A stretch of DNA of 64,000 bases from Pomphorhynchus laevis (taxonomy: Eukaryota; Acanthocephala; Palaeacanthocephala; Echinorhynchida; Pomphorhynchidae), in assembly GCA_012934845.2 (NCBI GenBank), contig WNNJ02002688.1:1-64000 (forward strand), in the 5' to 3' direction. Every line of letters begins with the position of its first letter. Position 1 is the stretch's first letter. Made by a program: the position numbers and the translations under genes. A model generated the notes under the pieces. It ran no database searches. It worked only from the letters and a program-made list of their open reading frames with translations, and was not told where the DNA came from. Shown piece after piece: positions 46,711 to 56,379 of this stretch.

Positions 46711-46989
46711 TTCGTTGTAAGTAGTTATGTAAGTTTTTGTAAGTCGGAACAATGGCCATTTTTAAATACTTGGAATTTAATTAACCAAAGATTTTAACCA
46801 GTCAAATATGACAGTGTCCAAATTGTAAGTTTAATAAACCAAAAAAATTTAACCAGTGTATTGTAAAAACCAAGTGTGTTGTAATCCGTGTTGTAATCCA
46901 AGTTGTATAAGTAGCTTCGTTGCCGTAGAAATTGTGTGTTTAAGCTTATGTGTTTAAAGCAGCAAATATTTGACAGGGCGTGTAAGAAT

Positions 46990-47390
46990 TTATTATAATT
47001 GTAAGCAGTTGTTGTTTTCAAGATAGTTTAAACTAGTAAAAAAATTAAATTTCTGAAAATGGATACAATCGTAGTTCTTGTGTGCTTGTAGATAATTTTG
47101 ACTCTTCTTCACGACCATGTAATATAGAGGTGTCCCAAGGTTCAATATTAGGCCCCTTGTTATTTATAGTATACATCAACAACCTTTCCGGATTCATCGA
47201 TTATTCAATAGTTTTGTGCCCAGATGATTTGAAAATCTGGATGGCGGTTCATTCACCTATTAATACAGTTATATTGCAACGGGACATTGATGAAGTAAGA
47301 AAGTGGTCTGTTCGCAATAAGTAAGCCGTAAATATATCGAAATGTAAACATTTACACGTATTTATGGCGGAGTTGCTCAAAGTCAGTAAT
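46990..47390 (+). mobile_element. LINE RT fragment, plus strand
   Basis: VSQGSILGPLLFIVYINNLS (RT motif B region) and VLCPDDLKIWMAVHSP (altered FADD/YADD box) in one 80-codon frame, followed by DIDEVRKWS. It is truncated on both sides and probably a piece of a CR1-like element such as families D or E. Confidence 0.7.
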
Positions 47391-47397
47391 TACTTAT

Positions 47398-49770
47398 TTA
47401 TAAAAAAGATTTATTTAACGTGGCAAATGCGTGCCAGCGCACGCGTACATGACTACAACAAAACAAAAATGTAAAAATTGTGTCGAGAAGGTGTGAACGG
47501 AGGTGTATGAATGTGATAAAGGAGGGAGCGCGGCGGACGTCGAGAGGAAGTTGATTCCATGCGAGTGAGGCGGCGACGAGGATGGATCGGAGACCATAGT
47601 TGTTGGAGTAATTGTGAACGTGGAGTAAGAGGGTATGACGGAAACGCAGCGATAGCGAGGTTGGGCGAGTGTCGTCTAAGAAAAAAAGGTTGATAAACAA
47701 TGGGGAGCCGACAGCGATGAGACGAAAAGTTACGAGAAAAAGGGGGAGTTTAATGCGGATGTGGATGGTGGGGCAGGAGAGTTGAGCAAGATATGAAGAT
47801 GTGTGGTCAAAGCGACAAAGACGAAAGAGCACTCGAAGGGCGGTGTTGATTATTCGTTGTAGGGCAAGGATGATGGATTTTGGATAATTACCGAAAAGGC
47901 TAAGGCAGTAATCGATTTTAGGGAAAAGAAGCGATGAAAGAAGAGACATACAAGAACGGAAGTCGATAAGGGGGCGGATACGGCGGATGTCACGGAGAAT
48001 TAAGCTAGATGAGCGGACCTTGTCACGTACGAAAGGTTTTCAGGGAAAAGTGATCATCGAAATGGAAGCCTAAGAAAGTGAGATTGTGGACTATGGGGAT
48101 GATCGATGAGGCAAAATATACAGTGGGAAGAGATATGTTTGGTTTACGGGGGAGGATCCACATTATTTTGGACTTTTCGGGGTTTAGAACGAGATGGAGA
48201 TTGGAGAGACGTTTGTAGATAGAAGAAAGACAGTTGGAGGCAGAAATGCCGATATCGTGTATGCGATGTGCGGGGGCATAAGCACAGATGAGGATGTAAT
48301 CGGCGTATTGCATGACGTAAAATGAGTAGGGTTTGATAAACGGAGATAGATCGCAAAGCAGAAGAGAAAAAAGACGTAGATCTAGGACTGAACCTTGTGG
48401 GACCCCACAAAAGATAGGGATGGGAGGGGAGGATGATGAATTAGAACAGACGCGAAAGGAACGGTCGGATAGATATGAGACAAACCATGCTACGAAGGAA
48501 GAAGAAAAGCCGTAATCATAACGAAGGCGAGAAAATACGACGGAGTGGACGACAATGTCGAATGCGGAGGAGAGGTCGAGGGAGATGAGAACACTATATA
48601 GAGCCTTGTCTCGAGAAATGAATAAGTCGTTGTACACTTTATGCACGCGATTTCTGTCGAGTGATTAGAGCGGAAAGCGGATTGGAATGGAGGGTACAGA
48701 TTGGATGAGGAGAGATAAGCGTTGATTTGTATTAAGATGAGGCGTTCTAAAAGCTTAGAAAGAGTAGGGAGTAGTAAAATGGGGCAATAGCTAGAAGGAA
48801 GGGTGGGTTCGAGCGATTGTTTCTTAAGGAGGGGACGAACGATTGCGGATTTCCAGTATGAAGGAAAGATACGACTGCGGATGGACGAGTTAAACAAGGT
48901 TGTGAGAAAAGGGGATATCGATGAGCATATGGATTTATGTATGTTGGTACGCAGGAGAACGGCAGGTGAGGTTTTGCTGGGCAAGGATATGAGAACAGAT
49001 GAGACTTCAGAAGGTGATACAGAGAGAAGATGAAAGAGTTCCGGGAGAATGAGTCTAGGCGGGCCGAGTGGGATAGGATGAAGACCGGGCTGTGAGAGAG
49101 CAACGTGGATACTTTGCTCTGGAGAAATGACGAATAATCATGAGGATTATTGTTGCACGGTGGAGAGAAGCGAGCAAGGATAGAGTTAAAAGTTTGCTAT
49201 AGAGTCTTAGTGTTGAATGAAGTGATGATTTTATGCTGCCAAAAGGAGTTGCATTTGGTACGTAGTAGGTGGAGATGAGACCGCCGATGAGTAAGATAAG
49301 TATCACGGAAATACGGAGTGATCGAGCGGAAATCACGTCTGAGAGAGCGGTGATATACTCGAAAAGCATGATGGAGTCGACGCTTTGAGAGTAGGCACTG
49401 GATGTCCAACAATGGGGCACGGTGCAAGCGACGGTGTGGGTGAGGCTTGAAGAACAAGAGAATATCAAGAATGGATGTGAGTTTAGAGTCGAAAAGAAAG
49501 GCAAGATCGTGAGGAGATGAATATGTTATTGTTGGATAGGATAGAGACGATTTGAGTAAGGCAGAGCGGTGAAGGGAGAGGTCAAGATTTCTCCAAGAGC
49601 GACGTAGGATTGTAGGTGTGTGAGAAGGGGTGTGGTTGCGAGCGAGATCAAGGGTGATAAGAAAGTGATCGGATAGACCAGGATCAGAGATGGACAGTGA
49701 GGGGTAGGCATCAAAATGATCGGGATTAGCGATGATGTCGAGTGCCCCACCAAGGATATGTGTGGGGTCA
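47398..49770 (-). mobile_element. CR1/L2-like LINE (family C), 5'-truncated minus copy
   Basis: The 3' end lies at about 47398 (minus strand ...TTTGCCACGTTAAATAAATC). Reading upstream: C-terminal region (PKIDYCLSLFGNYPKS), RT motifs (MQYADYILICAYA, FCGVPQGSVLDLRLFS, ISLDLSSAFDIVVHS, KSAIVRPLLKKQSLEPTLPS), and the end of the endonuclease near 49770. It is the same family as 56240-58945, about 2.4 kb in the opposite orientation. Frameshifts break the frame into at least four pieces. Confidence 0.85.
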
Positions 49771-49771
49771 A

Positions 49772-50990
49772 AAGCTCTACAACAATCAATCTTCTGTTGG
49801 CCCGTGAAAGGTTATTTTCTTTGAAATCTGAGGGTGTGGATATCGACATTATTTTTGTCGACCTCTCAAAAGCGTTTGACACTACCTAACGATAATATTA
49901 TCCGAACTCTTCGGCATCACTCGTTCAATTCTTAATAATAGAAGGTTCTATGTTCGCCATGATGAACGTATCTCCTCAGCCATTTCGATGGCCTTGTGGT
50001 GCTCCACAGGGCTCTGTTCTCTCTCCTTTCTTGTTCAGTTGTATGTAAACAAGCTTCCTAATGTGATCCATTCACCATCTTTTATGTACGCTGGCGACTT
50101 AAAAATATCAAACTAAATTACATCCTTATTGGATGTTAACTCTGTTCAATTTGATCCACTCGTGCGCGCATACTCATGGGCTCAGATTGAACGTAGCTAA
50201 GTGTGCTTATATGTATATTGACAACGTTTCCCGAATACACAATACTATATTGGAGGAGTGATGGTCCAGAAAGTCGAAAGGTTCACTTACTTGGGTATTG
50301 TGATAACATCCGACCTGAAGACTACATCCCACAATGTGACTGTTGCATCCCGAGCAAGCCGTCAGCTTGGCATGCTACTGCGTGCCTTCCAAAGTGTTTC
50401 CGTACCTCTTTTTGTTTGGATATTCAACAGCTATATCCGGCCTATTCTGACATATGCATCTCCTGCGGTATATCCTACTACAAAACATGATTGTAGAGTT
50501 CTCAAAAAGCCTTTGATATGGGGTTCCAAACGTGTGCGTGGGTTATTCGCTGTCCCATATGCAGAGCGTATGCGTAAATTGGGAATACAGACGATCGAGT
50601 AAAGCAGTGTGGAGGGCTACTTGACGATGTTTTACAACATATTTTCGTCCAGTCGTCATCCATGCACAGATGTTCTATCTGGGCGGACCCGACTTAATGG
50701 ACGTTGCTTGTCGCGGAAATACGTCTTTTCATCTTCCGCAGTGTTTAGCAACCGCGTAGTTGGCATGTGTTACAGCCTCCCAATGGAAATGTGATGGCCA
50801 CTAATCGGAGGACTTTTAAGGATCTCCTTAAAAACAAGTTGAAGGACAGTATGAACGCGCTCTTAATTTTTCTTTGACTGTCTTTATTTGTCTTTATGGC
50901 AATTTTTTGTTTTTACTTTCTTTATATTCCCTATTTTACATATTGTAATGCCCTGTATGAGCCTGCACGCTCTTTTGGTGGTCTATAGTA
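49772..50990 (+). mobile_element. CR1-like LINE RT fragment (family E-like), plus strand
   Basis: Starts within the RT (SCTTINLLLARE, IIFVDLSKAFDT), with CGAPQGSVLSPFLFS, a decayed catalytic box, VERFTYLGIVITSDLKTTSH and IRPILTYASPAVYPTT, then a C-terminal part (RTRLNGRCLSRKYVFSSSAV). It resembles the RT frame at 62188-64000 in order of motifs. It abuts the truncated 5' end of the family-C copy exactly at about 49770. Confidence 0.75.
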
Positions 50991-50999
50991 ATATTAATA

Positions 51000-51760
51000 T
51001 TTAATTATAGGTAGAATTAGCAAAATTACATACGAGTAAATTAGACAAGTAAAAGGTATTCCAATGGGTGGTAATAGTAGCCCAATTATAGCTGACTTGT
51101 TTTTAAGCTTTATAGAATATGAATTTGTCATAACTGTGTAAAAAATAAATATAAATTATATAAAGATATAAAATATATGTTCCAATATATTGATGATATA
51201 TGTGTATTTAACTCAAACAATTTTTATTCAATAAGCAAGCAAATTTATTCAGCAAATATTATGGATATATCTTCAATATATTCATAATATTAATGTGTAT
51301 GCTAATTTATTAAGGTAGTATCATTCTTTATAAAACCAATATTAATGATAAAGAAGGTGTATATCTAGATATGAACATTAAATTAACATTAACTAAAACT
51401 ACTATTAATTTATATCGTAAAGATGACATATTTAAATTTACAAGAAACATATTTTTGCATGAGCATTCATGCATACCATATAATATAAAATATAATACAA
51501 TAAATAATGAAATTTTACGAATTGCAACAATATGTAATGATATTAACTTTCTTCAAAATCATTTAGATAATTTAATAGATACATATTTTAAACTAGGTTA
51601 CTATAAAAATATAATCAAACAGAAAATAGTATAATATATAAATTAACACAATAATATTAAAAATAAATTTAAAATCATTAGCGGAAAATTTTTATGAATG
51701 GATAATAAATAATATACTTTGTATTATAATAAGATACTATATAATCAAATTTAATGTAAT
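51000..51760 (+). mobile_element. Naiad-like RT fragment
   Basis: QVKGIPMGGNSSPIIADLF-like start at about 51040, then an [16 protein letters not shown] catalytic region, an internal foreign stretch around 51240-51330, and the thumb (51371-51634, [19 protein letters not shown]). It ends before the GC-rich block at about 51745 near CCCAGTTATAG. Broken. It is the left neighbour of XRN2, on the opposite strand. Confidence 0.8.
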
Positions 51761-52017
51761 AATAGCAGCCCAGTTATAGTAGTATGGACATATATACTAT
51801 TTTTAAATATACTATTTTTCATTATAAAATATATGCACGTTCCATGTGCATTTTATTTGGGTAAATTTAAGGTCTTAGAATTATCCAAGATATGCAAGGT
51901 CTGAAAATGAACATGTTTTGTTAAAATTCCGAAGAATCAAGTAAATAAAGAGTATTTTTTTTCTTTTTTAATTTTCAAAGTAATGAATAATATACATATT
52001 CATTTATATACATATTC
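51761..52017 (-). other. Presumed 3' flank of XRN2
   Basis: On the minus strand an A-rich run (A-only but for TT and one G; 51955-51975) starts 43 bases after the stop codon, and an AATAAA lies at 51852-51857. Either could relate to the 3' end of the transcript. Confidence 0.4.
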
Positions 52018-54723
52018 TCACTTATAAAACCGCTTTCGGTCATTTCTCGAATCAGAGGATCGACGGGATCCATATGGCCTATCGTTGTTACCTCGTGGTC
52101 GAAAATTGGCATTATTTCGTGGCAGCATATTATAAAGTAATGCAGCTGCGGCGTTAATAGAATTATTTTGCTGAAAATTGTACTGATGTGGGTAACTGTC
52201 TTGTTGATAGTTATACCCTGGATAACGTTGGTGATACTGTAAATTATTGATCCCTTGTTGATACATTGTCATTGCAAAGTTTTGAGCAAACGGATTAGCA
52301 CCTATAGGTAAGGGCATTTGCAAATTATTTGTAAATGTCGGCATGCTTGATCGTATTCCACGAGTTAATGGTGACGCATTGTTATTACCAAATCGTGCTC
52401 GGTAATTAAAGCCGGTCATAGGCTTATACTGTTCAACATTATCATAATCGCTCGGCTTTAAAGTTATATCGGGAATTCGGACGTTAGGCAGAAGTTCAGG
52501 TTTGAACACAAAACCTTTTGGATATTCAGGATTTCTATAGGCAAAACATAATGAAGTTACATTTGTTAGATCCTTGGTGTATTCGGGTAATGGACTTGGT
52601 AAATTACCGTTTAACATAGGTGAATTCGAGTAAGATTTAATGAGACCGGCAATGACGAATTTGCCACAGGAGGATTCAGCTTCTGGTGATGAGATCGAAG
52701 GCAATTGTTTCCATTTATTTTTATTTTTAAGCGACATCAAAAAGTCGGTCATTAAATCGTTTTTTAATTGGGAGCTTACGAATATAAGCTCATTGCCCGT
52801 TGAATTACGTAACACCTCTTCTTCTGTTAAATTATCACGAACAGTGTCTAAGGCTTTAAACAATCGTTGTTCACTAACAAAAGGCAATAAAACAACGGCT
52901 TGCCAATCAAAACGTTTACCATTTAAATCAAGACCAAATTCAGTTGGATAAAAATCTATAATGGGAGATTTCGGATTACTCATCAAATCACGCCAAGTTG
53001 TAGGAAGGAAACGGCCGCTTGCTGCAGGAAATACAGCCATAAGTTGCTCGAACGGGGAAAATGGCTTTGTATCTTCTGGAAAATCATTGGTAAGATCAGA
53101 AATATTATCCTGAAAATCCGAGGCAAAAGGAGCATAATGATACGGGTAATACCAGTCCCATGCGGGAACACCTTGATAATAGTATTGTAGAACCCATGAT
53201 ATTCCTTTCGCGTAATGACGACATATTTCTTTTCGAAAACTATTATAAGCGGAAGTATCATTGACATCAATATTGAATTTACTGGAATAATAACGTTCTT
53301 TAAATCCTGCATTGTACAGTTTAACAGCATCCTGCTTGTCCCTCTCTTCCTCCTGCTCATCATATTCTTCCAATGAGTTAAGTGAATTAAAATGTGAGGC
53401 TGATCGTTTTTTACCATAGAACGTATCACGATCACCTGATCTAAAACTTCTACGCTTTCGTTCTTTATTACGCTGTTGAAGGTCCTTAGCCCTTCTCTGT
53501 CTGAATATTTCGTCTTCAATCACCCCGATTTTATTCAGGATTTCCTCAGTTTTCTTCATATCTGGACGCCCATTTTTTGTAAGATAGCAGCCTTTCCCAC
53601 CTGTTTTTCCTAGCATCTCTATGTATATTTTCATAAGCCTATCAACAGCGTTCTCACGAGTTTCTAAGGAAGGTAAGTGAGGTACAAAATCGTTGCCGAC
53701 AAAGAAACACAGAAATACCCAATCGTCTATAAATCGTTCTAGATCATGTTTTGAGTAGCCTTCAATCTCTCTTTTCAAATATTCTCGCAAAACATTCAAT
53801 CGTATAAATAAAAATGTCACGTCACCACCATCTAAAGATCCTGGCGACTCTTCGTCGCCAGGATTACAAGTTGGTGATCGTTTACTGGATTTACCTGTGC
53901 AATCCTTAAACTCATGACCAATTTCACCACAAATGTCACATTTCGCAGTTTTTGGTTGAAAACGGAATTCCTCTCTTATTATGGTAAAATGTGGTTCGTG
54001 AGTAGCCAATCCAAGCATCATAAGGTCGGCGTCTGCTCCACAAAGTAGATGGTGCGTGTTTGGATCATGTGAAGGATCTGCGCGTTGTCTCCGGATGTAA
54101 TCCACCACCTTATGCTCACCTTCGCCAGGACATCCCGCATCAGATAAAATTACTTTTAAATGATTCCAACCTGGATGATTAGTCAGTCTGTCGTGAATAT
54201 AATAACGTAGATTTTCAGAAAGTCGCCACATAAATTCTGTACCGGGAGTAATGCAGTTACTATCAAACCCTTCATTTTTGTCGTTATCTAGATCGATATT
54301 CACACCACTGTTAGACAGCGTCTTACGCATTTCTTGTATAGCAAGTTGCTTGGTTTCAGTGTCTTTTGCAGCCCTAAAGCGACGAGATCTTTGCTGATTC
54401 ATTTTTGCACGGGGAGCAACTCCATCAACCGCCATGTAAAGTAATCTACGTGGACGACATATAGACATTAATCTATCGATATATTCAAATATAGCGATCA
54501 TCATCTCAGCTTCATTTTTCGGTGCTGGTTTATTTTCCGGGTGCGTGCATGGGTGAATAATTCCATTCATGTCAAGGTAAAGATTATCGAACTCAACTCC
54601 ATTTGGATTTGGCTGGGTAATGTCTACATCAACAGGATTTTCACATCTCTGATCCTCAGTGGCATGTACAAGTATAGATGGAAATTTACTGCTTATCCAT
54701 CGAAAAAATGCCGGAACTCCCAT
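52018..54723 (-). CDS. XRN2: 5'-3' exoribonuclease 2
   Basis: The nuclear exonuclease that degrades 5'-monophosphate RNA, acting in transcription termination and rRNA processing. It has 901 residues in one frame (human 950). The N-terminal catalytic region begins MGVPAFFRWISSKFPS; acidic active-site residues lie in LYLDMNGIIHPCTHP (residue 51), AVDGVAPRAKMNQQRSRRFR (100), PGEGEHK (201-203), CGADADLMMLG (231, 233), FIDDWVF (333-334) and FVGNDFVPHLP (345). A CCHC knuckle (C262, C265, H270, C275) and the internal basic spacer (about 400-460) fit XRN2, and the length excludes XRN1. The second conserved region includes YYYQGVPAWDWYYPYHYAPF and FPAASGRFLPTTW; the tail is Asn/Arg/Gln-rich and ends RKRFYK. 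No intron is present, unlike PSMB5. The frame looks intact and functional. Confidence 0.95.
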   Translation of the reverse strand: MGVPAFFRWISSKFPSILVHATEDQRCENPVDVDITQPNPNGVEFDNLYLDMNGIIHPCTHPENKPAPKNEAEMMIAIFEYIDRLMSICRPRRLLYMAVDGVAPRAKMNQQRSRRFRAAKDTETKQLAIQEMRKTLSNSGVNIDLDNDKNEGFDSNCITPGTEFMWRLSENLRYYIHDRLTNHPGWNHLKVILSDAGCPGEGEHKVVDYIRRQRADPSHDPNTHHLLCGADADLMMLGLATHEPHFTIIREEFRFQPKTAKCDICGEIGHEFKDCTGKSSKRSPTCNPGDEESPGSLDGGDVTFLFIRLNVLREYLKREIEGYSKHDLERFIDDWVFLCFFVGNDFVPHLPSLETRENAVDRLMKIYIEMLGKTGGKGCYLTKNGRPDMKKTEEILNKIGVIEDEIFRQRRAKDLQQRNKERKRRSFRSGDRDTFYGKKRSASHFNSLNSLEEYDEQEEERDKQDAVKLYNAGFKERYYSSKFNIDVNDTSAYNSFRKEICRHYAKGISWVLQYYYQGVPAWDWYYPYHYAPFASDFQDNISDLTNDFPEDTKPFSPFEQLMAVFPAASGRFLPTTWRDLMSNPKSPIIDFYPTEFGLDLNGKRFDWQAVVLLPFVSEQRLFKALDTVRDNLTEEEVLRNSTGNELIFVSSQLKNDLMTDFLMSLKNKNKWKQLPSISSPEAESSCGKFVIAGLIKSYSNSPMLNGNLPSPLPEYTKDLTNVTSLCFAYRNPEYPKGFVFKPELLPNVRIPDITLKPSDYDNVEQYKPMTGFNYRARFGNNNASPLTRGIRSSMPTFTNNLQMPLPIGANPFAQNFAMTMYQQGINNLQYHQRYPGYNYQQDSYPHQYNFQQNNSINAAAALLYNMLPRNNANFRPRGNNDRPYGSRRSSDSRNDRKRFYK

Positions 54724-55185
54724 TTTATTATTTGATTTTACTCTTCAATTTAATAGTAATCAAAAAATTAATGCAATCGATCAATTTTAAAAAATTATAC
54801 AAGTTTAGCTATCATTTTTTGAAAAATACAACGTTGAAACGCTAAGTTTTATAACGGAATGATGTGCGAAAGATATAAAGTAGGTTAAAATGTCAGCAAA
54901 TTGTGACGACGATTGAATTGCATTTAAAATGTAAGAGATTAATCGCAATGTATACATTTAATAGTATAAAAATATTTAATCTAAATAAAATATTTAATAT
55001 AAATTTTGTTTGTTGTTATATAATTTGCTTTATACTTTTATAAATAAAAATATTTGTTTTATATAGTTACAATTGTTTTATATTGTAGCAAATTATTACA
55101 TTGCTAACAAAAATAGCAAAATATTCAAAAATATTGTTAACTAAAATATTTATAAGTGTTCGAGCAAATTACAATAAAATAACAT
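54724..55185. other. XRN2 upstream region
   Basis: A/T-rich interval between the XRN2 start and the LINE 5' end. It should contain the promoter, but I see no motif I can name. Confidence 0.4.
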
Positions 55186-55341
55186 ACACTAGAACATTTG
55201 TATCAATCAAAGGTGGATCGCTGCTATTGTACAACTGAAGAACAACAGAAGAAGAACCTAAACCTATTTTATATACGAAGAGCATTTTTGTAGACAAGGA
55301 GCGCAGTTTTAAAAATTGTAAACTATTGCAACCTACAGTTA

Positions 55342-55689
55342 ATGGGAGCCAAGAAGAAAAATCTACCAAAAGCCAAGCGAGCAATCTCTGTTGATACCGA
55401 TAAAACCGGCAAGCTCGAGAACATACAAGTGGAATGCTCCGCTAGCGGCTGTCAAATCTGGACATCAGTAACACATAATTGTGCTTTGGGTCAGGAAACT
55501 TGTGGCGGGCCACCGTTCTACTGCGGATTCTGTGCGGCGAAACAAATAAACTTGTTAATAAAACACTTAGAGCAATTGGAAATGGCATCGCAGCATGATC
55601 AAATTTCTCAAATTTTTGATAAATCTACTGAGACAGTGAAGGAGCCGCAAATTGTATCGCAGCAAAATGGATTTTATCAAATATTTTGA
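55342..55689 (+). pseudogene. Family-C ORF1 start with PHD-like zinc cluster
   Basis: MGAKKKNLPKAKRAISVD leads to IQVECSASGCQIWTSVTHNC and PPFYCGFCAAKQINLLIKHL: a C-x4-C...H-x-C...C-x2-C arrangement like the PHD fingers known from ORF1 of CR1-like elements. A Gln/Val repeat (STETVKEPQIVSQQ) follows and recurs after the Naiad-like insert at about 56034. The first 31 codons recur at 56147-56239. ORF1 is truncated. Confidence 0.7.
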
Positions 55690-56030
55690 TAAATCAAAAT
55701 AATTTAAAGGAAGGGACATTAATATTTAGACAAGTAAAAGGTGTTCCAATGGGTGGTTATAGTAGCCCAATTATAGCTGACTTGTTTTTAAGCTTTATAG
55801 AATATGAATTTGTTCATAACTGTGTAAAAACTAAATCTAAACAATATAAATATATGAAATACATGTTTCGATACATTGATGATATATGTGTATTTAATTC
55901 GAATAATTTTTAATCAATTAGTGAACACATTTATCTAGAAATCCTTATTCTTAACAAAACCAATATTTATGATAAAGAAGGTGTCTATCTAGATATGAAC
56001 ATTAAATTAACATTAACTAAAACAACTATT
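55683..56030 (+). mobile_element. Naiad-like RT fragment inside LINE ORF1
   Basis: Matches 13305-13650 of the large copy ([47 protein letters not shown]). It lacks both element ends, so it is not an ordinary insertion. It lies between two copies of a LINE ORF1 repeat (55619-55672 and 56034-56087), and the left junction shares TTTTGATAAATC with both partners. Confidence 0.8.
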
Positions 56031-56379
56031 AAATCTACTAAGACAGTGAAGGAGCCGCAAATTGTATCGCAACAAGATGGATGTTGTCAAGTTTATGATA
56101 TATCTACTAAGACAGTGACGAAGACACAAATTGCAACCTACAGTTAATGGGAGCCAAGAAGAAAAATCTACCAAAAGCCAAGCGAGCAATCTCTGTTGAT
56201 ACCGATAAAACCGGCAAGCTCGAGAACATACAAGTGGAATGCCAATCATGGCGGCATCGTAGATCGCGCGTCACCCAGCGTCTCTTCGCAAAATCAATCC
56301 CCCTTTCAGTCCTTGCTCTTTTGAATTACTCACTTGTCGTTATTCTAACCCGAACACTCTAGATCTCGCCATTGTATAC

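Noticed and set aside
52983-53519. 178-codon frame overlapping XRN2 on the same strand
   Set aside because: It is an out-of-frame shadow of XRN2 with no protein-like conservation.
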